From an uncultured Eubacteriales bacterium (GTDB taxonomy: Bacteria; Bacillota; Clostridia; Oscillospirales; Oscillospiraceae): a stretch of DNA of 64,000 bases. A model generated the notes under the pieces. The model had not been told where the DNA came from. It was given only the letters and a program-made list of their open reading frames with translations, and ran no database searches. Below, in pieces: positions 17,830 through 25,663 of this stretch. The stretch spans positions 10,019-74,018 of the forward strand of contig UQZJ01000015.1 of assembly GCA_900545495.1 (NCBI GenBank). The letters run 5' to 3'. The translations under genes were made by a program, and so were the position numbers. The first letter of the stretch is position 1. The number at the start of each line of letters is the position of its first letter.

Positions 17830-18708
17830 ATGAAAACACCGACACTCTATACACCGAAGACCCGCGTGGGACGATTGACGGAGGATATGGTTCGCCGGTA
17901 CTACGCCCACGATGTGGCGCGGGACAGCGCGGCGCTGACATACTATCTGCTGTTTGCCCTGTTTCCGCTGCTGATCTTCGTCAGCACACTGCTGGGTATT
18001 CTGGAGCTGGATATCGACAGTATCACGGCGGTGCTGGCGCCTTTGCTGCCATCCGACGTGGTGGGCGTGGTGCGCTCCTATCTGGAATATGTGGCCGCCA
18101 ACCAGAGCCGCCAGCTGCTGTGGTTCAGTCTGGTCTTTTCCATCTGGTTTCCCATGCGCTCCACCGGCTGCCTGATGCACTCGCTGCGTAAGGCGTTTCA
18201 CCGCAGCTCGCCGGAGAATATCCTGCTGGGACAGCTGCGGAATCTGCTGTTTACCATCTGGATGATCGTCGTCATCGGCCTGACGCTGCTGCTGGTGGTG
18301 ATGGGTCGCCGCGCCCTGCACTTTCTGTCCCACCTGCTGCCCCTGTCGGAGACGTTCATCAGCGTGTGGGGCTATCTGCGCTTTGTGATCCTGGCGCTTA
18401 TCATGGCCATCTCGCTGGGAGTTCTGTATCAGCTGGCGCTGGGCCAGCGCCGTCCCCTGCGGGAGGTGCTGCCCGGCGTGGGCAGCTCCCTTGCCGCGTG
18501 GATGCTGCTGAGTATGGCTTTTTCCTATTATGTGGAGAACGTGGCCCAATATGCACGGCTATACGGCTCTATCGCCACCATCGTGGTGGTGCTGCTGTGG
18601 CTGTATATGTCCGGGCAGGTGCTGATTTTGGGTGCGGAGCTGTCGGCAGCTCTGGCCCAGCAAAAGAAAAACGCCGCGCCCCCGTCGGGCGGGGAGGAGG
18701 AAGCATGA
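17830..18708 (+). CDS. YihY/BrkB-family inner membrane protein
   Basis: A 292-residue YihY/BrkB (virulence factor BrkB/ribonuclease BN-misnamed) family protein with about six membrane helices and the family segments RDSAALTYYLLFALFPLL near residue 36 and GSIATIVVVLLWLYMSG near residue 245. Function is unknown; proposed roles are transport across the membrane. ATG 17830 has ggaggga upstream. It overlaps trkA by 4 bp (ATGA), so the two are co-translated, which hints at a link to ion or osmotic balance. Confidence 0.9.
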   Translation: MKTPTLYTPKTRVGRLTEDMVRRYYAHDVARDSAALTYYLLFALFPLLIFVSTLLGILELDIDSITAVLAPLLPSDVVGVVRSYLEYVAANQSRQLLWFSLVFSIWFPMRSTGCLMHSLRKAFHRSSPENILLGQLRNLLFTIWMIVVIGLTLLLVVMGRRALHFLSHLLPLSETFISVWGYLRFVILALIMAISLGVLYQLALGQRRPLREVLPGVGSSLAAWMLLSMAFSYYVENVAQYARLYGSIATIVVVLLWLYMSGQVLILGAELSAALAQQKKNAAPPSGGEEEA

Positions 18709-20063
18709 AGATCATTATCGTAGGCTGCGGTAAGGTGGGGTACGCCATTGCACGCCAGATGGAGCAGGAAAAGCATGACATCGTTATGGTGGACAACGAG
18801 ATCGCCCATCTGACCAAGGCGGACAACACGCTGGATGTCATGTGTATCCACGGCAGCGGCGCATCCATCAGCGTACTGATGGATGCCGGCGTCCGTTCGG
18901 CGGATCTGGTCATCGCCGTCACCGGCGTGGACGATACCAATATGGTCTGCTGCCTGATGGCAAAGAGTCTGGGCGCCCGCCACACCATCGCCCGTGTCCG
19001 CAACACCGAGTACCGCCGGGATGCGGACATCCTCAAGCGGGAGATCGGGCTGGATATGGTCATCAACCCCGATCTGGCGGCGGCGCAGGAGATCGCCCGT
19101 ATCCTCAGCTTTCCCGCCGCCATCTCCGTGGAGCCGTTTGCCGGCGGCCTCATCGACATGATCGGCCTGCAGGCGCAGCCGGAGGATTTCCTTGTGGGCC
19201 GCAGTCTGGGAGAGTCCCACGGCGACCGCAAGGCCAATGTGCTGATCTGCGCCGTCCAGCGGGGCGATGAGTGCATCATCCCCAACGGCTCCTTTGTGCC
19301 GCGGGCCGACGACCGGCTGTATATGGTGGGTACCAAGACGGAGCTGCAAAAAATGCTCAAGGCCATGGGCCGCACGCTCCACCGGGTCAAGACGGTGGCG
19401 ATGCTGGGCGGCAGCCGCATCAGTATGTACCTGTACTGGGAGCTGGCGCGCACCGGCACCCATGTCCGCATCGTGGAGCAGGATCATGAGAAGTGCCTGA
19501 CCCTGTCCCAGCACCTGCCGGACGCCATGATCATCGAGGGCGACGGCACGGACAACGATCTCATTCAGGCGGAGAACATCTTCGGTGCCGACGCCTTTGT
19601 ATCCCTGACCGGCCGCGACGAGGAGAACCTGCTGATGGCCATGTCCGCCCGCCGTGCCGGTGTGCGGAAGGTGCTGGCCAAGATGACCCGTCCCAACTAC
19701 ATGGAGCTGCTGCAGGACACCGGTCTGGGCAGCATCATCAGCCCCAAGGACATCATCGCCAACCAGATCACCCGCTATGTCCGTGCGCTGGCCAATTCCG
19801 AGGGCATGACCGTGGAGTCGCTGTACAAGCTGCTGGGCGGACAGGTGGAGGCGCTGGAGTTCCTGGCTACCGGGCCCTCCGACCGCCTGCTGCACATTCC
19901 GCTGAAGGATCTGGATCTGCGCAGCGGCGTGCTGCTGGCCGCCATCGTCCGGGAGGGCGTGACCATCATTCCCGGCGGCCTGACCACCATCGAGGAGGGC
20001 GACCATGTGCTGGTCATCGCCCAGTCCATGGGACTGAACGACCTGACGGACATTCTGGCGTGA
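18705..20063 (+). CDS. trkA: Trk potassium uptake regulatory subunit TrkA
   Basis: A 452-residue peripheral membrane NAD-binding subunit that gates Trk-type potassium channels. It contains two tandem RCK units: a Rossmann fold starting IIIVGCGKVGYAIA with an acidic residue ending the second strand (VMVDNE), a TrkA-C domain, then a second Rossmann fold (VAMLGGSRISMYL) and a second TrkA-C domain. Normal length for the family. No trkH channel gene is visible nearby, so the channel must be encoded elsewhere. Coupled to the BrkB gene by a 4-bp overlap and followed by a strong terminator. Confidence 0.95.
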   Translation: MKIIIVGCGKVGYAIARQMEQEKHDIVMVDNEIAHLTKADNTLDVMCIHGSGASISVLMDAGVRSADLVIAVTGVDDTNMVCCLMAKSLGARHTIARVRNTEYRRDADILKREIGLDMVINPDLAAAQEIARILSFPAAISVEPFAGGLIDMIGLQAQPEDFLVGRSLGESHGDRKANVLICAVQRGDECIIPNGSFVPRADDRLYMVGTKTELQKMLKAMGRTLHRVKTVAMLGGSRISMYLYWELARTGTHVRIVEQDHEKCLTLSQHLPDAMIIEGDGTDNDLIQAENIFGADAFVSLTGRDEENLLMAMSARRAGVRKVLAKMTRPNYMELLQDTGLGSIISPKDIIANQITRYVRALANSEGMTVESLYKLLGGQVEALEFLATGPSDRLLHIPLKDLDLRSGVLLAAIVREGVTIIPGGLTTIEEGDHVLVIAQSMGLNDLTDILA

Positions 20064-20081
20064 CGGCTGCAAACGAAACAC

Positions 20082-20119
20082 ATAAAAAGAACCGTGCCGC
20101 AAGGCACGGTTCTTTTTAT
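20082..20119. terminator. Bidirectional terminator between trkA and aroE
   Basis: A perfect 17-bp stem (ataaaaagaaccgtgcc / ggcacggttctttttat, loop gcaa) with T-runs on both strands, between the converging trkA and aroE genes. Confidence 0.92.
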
Positions 20120-20125
20120 GTAAAC
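20116..20125 (-). repeat. GTTKACATAA motif copy 3
   Basis: Exact match GTTTACATAA on the minus strand, starting in the T-run of the trkA terminator and ending 3 bases before the aroE stop. Confidence 0.6.
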
Positions 20126-20128
20126 TTA

Positions 20129-20962
20129 CTATTCCAAGCCCAACGGCTCCCGCAGCGCTGCGTACAGCGCCGCTGTGTCAGGCGTCTCGCCGGTGAAGAA
20201 GGTGAACGCCCGCACCGCCTGCCGGATCAGCAGGTCGATACCGCCTACCGTCCGCAGCCCCTGCCGCGCCGCCGCCTCCAGCAGCGCCGTGCGCCGGGGA
20301 TGGTAGACCAGATCGTACACCACGGCGCGTGGCGGCATGGCCTGCAAAAAGTCCAGCCCGGCAAAGGCCGGACTGCCCGCCATGCCCAGCGGTGTGGCGT
20401 TCACCAGCAGGTCGCACGCGGCCGCCGCCTGCTGTATGGCGTCCTGCGCCAGCACGATGCCCTCTCCGCAGCCGGGAAGCTGTGCGGCCAGCGCCGCGGC
20501 GCGTTCCGAGCGGCGGGCGCACACGATGATCCGGCCTGCACCGGCTGCCGCCAGCGCGTGACCTACGGCCTTGGCCGCGCCGCCTGCGCCCAGCAGCAGT
20601 ACCGTCCGTCCCTGGGGGTGGAAGCCCTGTCCTGCCAGACTGTCCAGAAAGCCCGTGCCGTCGGTGTTGTGGCCGATGGCGCGTCCCTCCCGGATGCACA
20701 CGGTGTTCACCGCGCCGCAGGAAGCCGCCGTTGTGTCCACCTCGTCCAGCAGGGGGAGGATGGCCTCCTTGTGGGGCATGGTCACGTTGAAGCCGGCGCA
20801 GCCGCTGTCCTTGGCCCATCGGACGAAGGCGGGAAGCTCCTCCGGGCGCACCGTCCGCACATCGTAGCGGTACGCCGCGCCGGTCTGGTCGAGCATGGCC
20901 TGATGGAGCAGCGGCGACAGGCTGTGCGCCACCGGGTCGCCGATCACAAAGAGCTGCTTCAT
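20129..20962 (-). CDS. aroE: Shikimate dehydrogenase
   Basis: A 277-residue NADP-dependent enzyme reducing 3-dehydroshikimate to shikimate. The N-terminal substrate motif is GDPVAHSLSPLLHQAML; the catalytic Lys lies in GFNVTMPHKE; the nucleotide loop is VLLLGAGGAAKAV followed by CARRSERA, a basic pair fitting NADP. Normal length. Last gene of the six-gene aro operon, overlapping aroQ by 4 bp. Confidence 0.95.
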   Translation of the reverse strand: MKQLFVIGDPVAHSLSPLLHQAMLDQTGAAYRYDVRTVRPEELPAFVRWAKDSGCAGFNVTMPHKEAILPLLDEVDTTAASCGAVNTVCIREGRAIGHNTDGTGFLDSLAGQGFHPQGRTVLLLGAGGAAKAVGHALAAAGAGRIIVCARRSERAAALAAQLPGCGEGIVLAQDAIQQAAAACDLLVNATPLGMAGSPAFAGLDFLQAMPPRAVVYDLVYHPRRTALLEAAARQGLRTVGGIDLLIRQAVRAFTFFTGETPDTAALYAALREPLGLE

Positions 20963-21393
20963 GGGCGCACCGTCTCCCTCAGATAGTCCATGGCCTCCAG
21001 ATATCCCCGCAACCCGTGGCCGCAGATGGTCTTGACGCAGGCGGGCGCGGTGACGGACACCGCCCGGAACGGCTCCCGCGCCGTGATGTCGGAGATATGC
21101 ACCTCCACCGCCGGGACGTCCACCGCCCGCAGCGCGTCATAGATGGCGTAGCTGTAATGGGTGTAGGCGCCGGGGTTGATGACGATGCCGCTGTATACGC
21201 CCTGCGCCTCCTGAATGGCGTCGATCAGCGCCCCCTCGTGGTTGCTTTGCCGCAGCGTCACCGTGCAGCCAATGGCGGCGGCGTGGCGCTGTATTTGTTG
21301 ACATAATGCATCGTAGCTCTCCGAGCCGTAGATGGCCGGCTCGCGGCTGCCCAACAGGTTGAGATTGGGGCCGTTCAATATCAGCAGCTTCAT
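20959..21393 (-). CDS. aroQ: 3-dehydroquinate dehydratase, type II
   Basis: A 144-residue type II dehydroquinase (dodecameric, trans-dehydration). Diagnostic segments are LILNGPNLNLLGSREPAIYG at the N-terminus, NPGAYTHYSYAIYDAL and the catalytic-His segment VEVHISDI, then AREPFRA. The type I enzyme AroD is unrelated, so this is not in doubt. It overlaps aroE and aroK by 4 bp each. Confidence 0.96.
   Translation of the reverse strand: MKLLILNGPNLNLLGSREPAIYGSESYDALCQQIQRHAAAIGCTVTLRQSNHEGALIDAIQEAQGVYSGIVINPGAYTHYSYAIYDALRAVDVPAVEVHISDITAREPFRAVSVTAPACVKTICGHGLRGYLEAMDYLRETVRP
21297..21306 (+). repeat. GTTKACATAA motif copy 4
   Basis: Exact match GTTGACATAA on the plus strand within aroQ (which is on the minus strand), in the segment encoding ALCQQIQ. 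Confidence 0.6.
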
Positions 21394-21890
21394 GGACGCG
21401 CTCCTTTCCAGATCTCCTCGATTTGCGAAATCGCCTGTTCCAACAGGGGCTCTGCGATACGATGGTGGGCGCAGGCGGCGTACAGCGCCCGCCGCTCCGC
21501 CGCCAGACGCTCCAGCGCCTCCCGTCCCGCCGCCAGCAGGGGACGCCCCGTCTGAAAATCGATAGACATAATATCAGCAAGCGGCCTGTCCAGCCAGAAC
21601 ACCGTGCCGCTGCGTTGCAGCAGCAGGCGATTGTCCTCCCGCAGCACTGCGCCGCCGCCGGTGGCGATGACGCAGCCCTCCTTACGGCAGAGCGTCTCCA
21701 GCGTCTGATGCTCCAGCTCACGGAAATACGCCTCGCCGCGGCGGGCGAAGATATCGGACACGGAGCAGCCTGCGGTGGCCTCAATGGCCTCATCGCAGTC
21801 TAAAAACGGCATATCCAGCCGCTGTGCCAGCTGGCGGCCCACCGTGGTCTTACCGCTGGCGGGCAGCCCGATAAGGATCAGATCACCCAT
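21390..21890 (-). CDS. aroK: Shikimate kinase
   Basis: A 166-residue P-loop kinase that phosphorylates shikimate at O3. Walker A is GLPASGKTT (residues about 7-15), the shikimate-binding Asp lies in FLDCDEAIEA, with further substrate contacts in FRELEHQTL and the ATGGGAVLRE loop. Length is normal. It overlaps both neighbours in the aro operon. Confidence 0.95.
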   Translation of the reverse strand: MGDLILIGLPASGKTTVGRQLAQRLDMPFLDCDEAIEATAGCSVSDIFARRGEAYFRELEHQTLETLCRKEGCVIATGGGAVLREDNRLLLQRSGTVFWLDRPLADIMSIDFQTGRPLLAAGREALERLAAERRALYAACAHHRIAEPLLEQAISQIEEIWKGARP

Positions 21891-23097
21891 GGCGCTCCTG
21901 CTCCTCCCGGCTCTCCGCCATCAGCAGCCGGAACAGCCGCTCCACCTGCGCCCGCCGCTGGGGCAGCAGGTCGCCACGGGAGGCCAGCACCGCCGCCTCC
22001 CGCGCCTCGTCCAGCACCGGCAGACCCTGCGCCGCCTTGACGCGCCCGATCTCTCCGGCCAGCGTCAGCCGCCGCGCCAGCAGGGCGGTCATCTGCTCGT
22101 CCACATCGTCCAGCTGGCGGCGCAGTCCCGCCAGCGTATCGCTGTCGGCGGGCAGCAGACGGCAGACAGCCAGCGCCGCCGCCGCCTCTACCGCCGGGGC
22201 TGCCCGCAGCACCACGCAGCTGTCGTGCCGCCCGCCCACGGTGACGGTGGTGTTCTCCATCCGGCGCAGATCCACCGTTTCCTGTGGGCTTGCGATGGAC
22301 GGCGTAGGCCGGAACGTGACGGTGAACACGATGTCCATGCCGTTGGTGACGCCGCCGTTGATGCCGCCGGTGCGGTTGGTCTTCGTATAGACAGACGCGC
22401 CGTCCGTATAGAACGCATCGTTGGCTTCGCTGCCCCGCAGCGCCGCAAAGCACTCTCCATCGCCGAAGCCGATGGCCTTCACGGCGGGGACAGCGAACAC
22501 ATGGCGGCTGATCTCCGACTCCACCGTGTCCCGCCAGTCGGGGCCGCCCAGCCCGGCGGGGACGCCGGTGACGGTACAGCGGATACGGCCGCCCACGCTA
22601 TCGCCGGTTTCGCGGGCTTCGGCGGCACGCTGCCGCAGGGCGTCCTCGTCCACGATCCGGGCGCTTACCGTGATGCCCTGCGTTTGCAGGTATATCTTTG
22701 CCAGACTGCCCGCCACGGTCAGCGGCGCGGTCAGCCGTCCGGAGAACCGCCCGCCGCCCCGATAGTCGTTGTGTCCGCCGGCGCGGACAAAGGCGGCGTA
22801 GTCGGCGTGGCCGGGGCGGGGGGTGTCCTTCAGGGCGGCGTAGTCACCGGAACGGACGTCGCGGTTGCGCAGCACCGCCACCAGCGCGTCGCCGGTGGTC
22901 TTTCCCTGGAACACGCCGGAGAGGAACTCCACCTCATCCGCTTCATGCCGCCCGGTGGCCAGGTCGCCGGAGGCTCTGCGCCGCAGGAGATCCGCCTGTA
23001 TCAGCTGGTCATCCACCGGCAGTCCCGCCGGTACGTTTTGCAGGAGAACGCCTACGGCGGGGCCGTGGGACTCTCCGAACAGTGTGTATTCCATCAT
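21883..23097 (-). CDS. aroC: Chorismate synthase fused to a C-terminal chorismate mutase domain
   Basis: A 404-residue fusion. Residues 1 to about 315 are chorismate synthase (EYTLFGESHGPAVG, RPGHADYAAFVRAGG, GGRFSGRLTAPLTVAG, NRTGGINGGVTNG, GGRHDSCVVLRAAP), which needs reduced FMN. From about residue 322 the chain turns into an AroQ-class chorismate mutase: LRRQLDDVDEQMTALLARR, then LAGEIGRVKAAQGLPV and DEAREAAVL, the helix-1 and helix-2 motifs. The synthase part is shorter than usual (about 360), so its normal C-terminal tail was traded for the mutase. Two successive enzymes, making chorismate and then prephenate, would sit in one chain. Start ATG 23097 overlaps the aroA stop. Confidence 0.93.
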   Translation of the reverse strand: MMEYTLFGESHGPAVGVLLQNVPAGLPVDDQLIQADLLRRRASGDLATGRHEADEVEFLSGVFQGKTTGDALVAVLRNRDVRSGDYAALKDTPRPGHADYAAFVRAGGHNDYRGGGRFSGRLTAPLTVAGSLAKIYLQTQGITVSARIVDEDALRQRAAEARETGDSVGGRIRCTVTGVPAGLGGPDWRDTVESEISRHVFAVPAVKAIGFGDGECFAALRGSEANDAFYTDGASVYTKTNRTGGINGGVTNGMDIVFTVTFRPTPSIASPQETVDLRRMENTTVTVGGRHDSCVVLRAAPAVEAAAALAVCRLLPADSDTLAGLRRQLDDVDEQMTALLARRLTLAGEIGRVKAAQGLPVLDEAREAAVLASRGDLLPQRRAQVERLFRLLMAESREEQERHG

Positions 23098-24284
23098 GGC
23101 TCCAGCACCTCCGTTCTGCCGCCAAGAGCTGCCATATCTTTCCAAAAATCGGGGTAGGATTTCGCCACCTGCTCCCCACCGGTCAGGGTGACGGGGCCAT
23201 CCGCCAGCATGGCGGCGCAGCCCGCCAGCATGGCGATACGGTGGTCGCCGAAGCTGTCCACGCAGCCGCCGTGCAGGCCGGAAACGCCTGTGACAACAAG
23301 GCTGTCTGCCTCCTCCTGCACCTGTGCGCCCAGCGTGTGCAGCACCTGCGCTACGGCGTGGGGGCGGTCGCTCTCCTTGCCCCGGAGGAAGCCGCAGCCG
23401 GTGAAGCGGGTGGTGCGCCCCGGCTGTAAGGCCGCGTACAGCGCCAAGGGCATCAGCAGGTCGGGGGTATCGGTCAGATCCACGGTCTGCGGTACATCAC
23501 GCAGATATTCCTCGATGATCGAATCACCCTGCCAGCCGGGGGACGCGCCGCATGAGAGGGGCGTATCCTCTGCCTGCGTATCGTGCAGCGCCACGCGCAG
23601 ATCATTCCGTGTCCCGCCGGAGGCGCGCTGCTGCTGCACGCGGGCCAGCACCAGCCAGTAGGCCGCCGCCGACCAGTCCGGCGCCGCCAGCAGCGGCGCT
23701 GGGCGGTAGGTCTGCCCACCGTCGATGTGGTAGCCGCCGGGCGTCTCCGCCACGGCGACGCCGTGGTGCCGGAGGACGCGGCAGGTCATATCCAGATAGG
23801 GACGGGACACCGGCTTTTCGGTTAACATAATATCAGACGACTCAGGCAGCAGCGGCAGCGCCATCAGAAGGCCGCTGACCACCTGGGAGGTGGCGGCGGC
23901 GGACAGCGTCCATGTACCGCTGCGGAGAGGGTGGGTCAGCGTCAGACCGGCTGCCGTGGGACATAGCCCCAGATCGGCGGGGATAGGGCGCTGCAAAAGC
24001 CGGGGTGAGCCGGTGAACACCGCGTCCAGCTTGCCCAGCGCCATAAAAAGGGGCAGCAGGAAGCGCAGGGTGCTGCCGCTGTCGCCGCAGTACACCGTGG
24101 GGGCCGGGATGTCCAGCTGTGCCAGCGCCGCCGCCGTGTATCGGATGTCGTCGGCAGGGTGGGGCGGCAGCGCCGTGGTCTGTCCCGCCAGACGGCGGCA
24201 GATCAGCTCCCGGTGGAGCAGGCTCTTGGACGGCGGCACGGATACGGTGCCGCTGAGCCGGGAGGGGTACAGGCGCAGGATCAT
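23094..24284 (-). CDS. aroA: 3-phosphoshikimate 1-carboxyvinyltransferase (EPSP synthase)
   Basis: A 396-residue EPSP synthase, joining shikimate 3-phosphate and phosphoenolpyruvate. Visible are the N-terminal VPPSKSLLHRELI, the phosphoenolpyruvate loop GDSGSTLRFLLP, SAATSQVVSGLLMALP, and the C-terminal DHRIAMLAG. It is about 30 residues shorter than the E. coli enzyme. I begin at the ATG giving MILRLYPSR because gggagga lies 6 bases upstream and this gives the usual 4-bp overlap with aroB. Contains a GTTAACATAA variant at 23821. Confidence 0.95.
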   Translation of the reverse strand: MILRLYPSRLSGTVSVPPSKSLLHRELICRRLAGQTTALPPHPADDIRYTAAALAQLDIPAPTVYCGDSGSTLRFLLPLFMALGKLDAVFTGSPRLLQRPIPADLGLCPTAAGLTLTHPLRSGTWTLSAAATSQVVSGLLMALPLLPESSDIMLTEKPVSRPYLDMTCRVLRHHGVAVAETPGGYHIDGGQTYRPAPLLAAPDWSAAAYWLVLARVQQQRASGGTRNDLRVALHDTQAEDTPLSCGASPGWQGDSIIEEYLRDVPQTVDLTDTPDLLMPLALYAALQPGRTTRFTGCGFLRGKESDRPHAVAQVLHTLGAQVQEEADSLVVTGVSGLHGGCVDSFGDHRIAMLAGCAAMLADGPVTLTGGEQVAKSYPDFWKDMAALGGRTEVLEP

Positions 24285-25327
24285 GGCATATCCTCCCACA
24301 GGCTCTCCAGCGGGAACTCCTCCAGCCGTCCCTCGCCGGGGCGCTCCGTCACCACGACGGTGATGCGGCTGTCGGCGGCTTTCTTGTCGTGGGTCAGGTA
24401 ACGGCGCAGGGTGTCGCCGTCACAGTCGATGGCGGTGGGCAGGCCGAACCGTGCCAGCAGCCGCTCCAGCCGTGCCAGCAGGAAATCGCCGCCGAAGCCG
24501 TGGGCGATCTGCCAGCGGAGCATTTGAGCCATACCGGCGGCCACCGCCTCACCGTGGGTGTAGGCGGCGTAGCCTCCGGCGGCCTCGTAGACGTGGCCGA
24601 AGGTGTGGCCGAAGTTCAGCAGGCGGCGGGGGCCGTCGTCCCGCTCGTCGGCGGCGATGCAGCGGGCCTTTACCCGGCAGCAGGCGGCGATGAGTTTTTC
24701 CGGATCGGGGCGGGGCGTCTCCTCCAGATAGTCCAGCAGGGCGGCGTCCGCGATACAGGCGCACTTGATGACCTCCGCCATGCCGGAGGACAGCTGGCGG
24801 GGAGGCAGTGTGGCCAGACACGCCGGGTCGGACAGCACAAGGGAGGGTTGCCAGAACGCACCCAGCTGGTTTTTTCCCTCCGGCAGATCCAGCCCGGTCT
24901 TGCCGCCGAGGGCGCTGTCCGCCTGCGCCAGCAGGGTGGTGGGGATATGGGCCAGCGCTACGCCCCGCAGCAGCGTGGCAGCGGCAAAGCCCGCCAGATC
25001 GCCGCAGGCGCCGCCGCCCAGCGACACCACGCCGCAGGTGCGGTCAAAGCCGCCGCGCAGGATGCGGCGGCACAGTTCCTCGTAGATGGGCAGGGTCTTG
25101 GCGCTCTCACCGGCGGGGACGGGGTACAGCGCCGCGTCCAGTCCGGCGGCGCGGAGGCTGCCCAGCACCGTATCGCCGTACAGCTTGGCGGCGTTTTCGT
25201 CGGCCACTACTGCCCAGCGGGAGACGCTGGAAGCGCTTCGCAGCAGAGCGCCGGCCTGCGCGAGCAGACCACTGCCGATGTACACGGGATAGGCGGCGTT
25301 TTGCAGTTGGACGGTGAGCTGTTCCAT
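24281..25327 (-). CDS. aroB: 3-dehydroquinate synthase
   Basis: A 348-residue NAD- and metal-dependent cyclase making 3-dehydroquinate from DAHP. Motifs: VSLGGGACGDLAGFAAA (nucleotide loop), PTTLLAQADSALGGKTG, the metal ligands in GMAEVIKCA and NFGHTFGH..HGEAVAAGMA. Start is MEQLTVQ, with ggaggga 6 bases upstream. First gene of the shikimate operon, directly behind a good promoter. The DAHP synthase that would supply its substrate is not in the window. Confidence 0.96.
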   Translation of the reverse strand: MEQLTVQLQNAAYPVYIGSGLLAQAGALLRSASSVSRWAVVADENAAKLYGDTVLGSLRAAGLDAALYPVPAGESAKTLPIYEELCRRILRGGFDRTCGVVSLGGGACGDLAGFAAATLLRGVALAHIPTTLLAQADSALGGKTGLDLPEGKNQLGAFWQPSLVLSDPACLATLPPRQLSSGMAEVIKCACIADAALLDYLEETPRPDPEKLIAACCRVKARCIAADERDDGPRRLLNFGHTFGHVYEAAGGYAAYTHGEAVAAGMAQMLRWQIAHGFGGDFLLARLERLLARFGLPTAIDCDGDTLRRYLTHDKKAADSRITVVVTERPGEGRLEEFPLESLWEDMP

Positions 25328-25358
25328 GGAAGATCCCTCCGATGCTCGTAGTACGTCC

Positions 25359-25387
25359 ATTGTAGCGCGGGGGAAGGGGTTTTGCAA
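25359..25387 (-). promoter_or_regulatory. Promoter of the aroBACKQE operon
   Basis: On the minus strand TTGCAA (25387-25382) and TACAAT (25364-25359) are separated by exactly 17 bases, about 32 bases before the aroB start. No T-box or attenuator is seen in this short leader. Confidence 0.8.
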
Positions 25388-25470
25388 GAAATTCCGTCTC
25401 AGCAGCTATGGCACGGCGGCGTAAAGAGGAGGGCGAAAACAAAAAATTTGTGAGGGACGGCAAAAAAAGA

Positions 25471-25499
25471 TTGATTTTTCCGGTGCTGTCCTGTAAAAT
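25471..25499 (+). promoter_or_regulatory. Promoter of ssnA
   Basis: TTGATT (25471-25476), a 17-base spacer and TAAAAT (25494-25499). Transcription should begin near 25506, which leaves about 158 bases of leader before ssnA. Confidence 0.7.
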
Positions 25500-25505
25500 A
25501 TAGAC

Positions 25506-25663
25506 GACAATCCAAGATTGGTAGCTGTAAGGAAGTGCTTCGCGCACGGGCTGCAACTATCACTCGGCTGCTGCTTGAGTGTATCAAACCGGCTTTCGGT
25601 TTGATACACTTTGTTTTACCGGTGATAGTCGATGGAAAATACTTTTTTACGGGAGGTAATACC
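25506..25663 (+). ncRNA. Structured ssnA leader with intrinsic terminator: candidate riboswitch or attenuator
   Basis: This untranslated leader holds several helices. Near 25535 is gtgc-ttcg-cgcac; at 25578-25610 a perfect 13-bp hairpin (agtgtatcaaacc / ggtttgatacact) followed by ttgtttt is a textbook terminator placed before the gene. actatcac (25556-25563) can pair with gtgatagt (25622-25629), and cactc (25561-25565) can instead pair with gagtg (25577-25581), which would open the terminator base. A terminator between promoter and ssnA implies conditional readthrough. I do not match it to a riboswitch class I know; a purine-type signal is a guess from the downstream genes. Confidence 0.6.
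25578..25617 (+). terminator. Leader terminator upstream of ssnA
   Basis: A 13-bp perfect stem, loop ggctttc, tail ttgtttt. It lies between the ssnA promoter and the ssnA start and so must be bypassed for expression. Confidence 0.85.
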
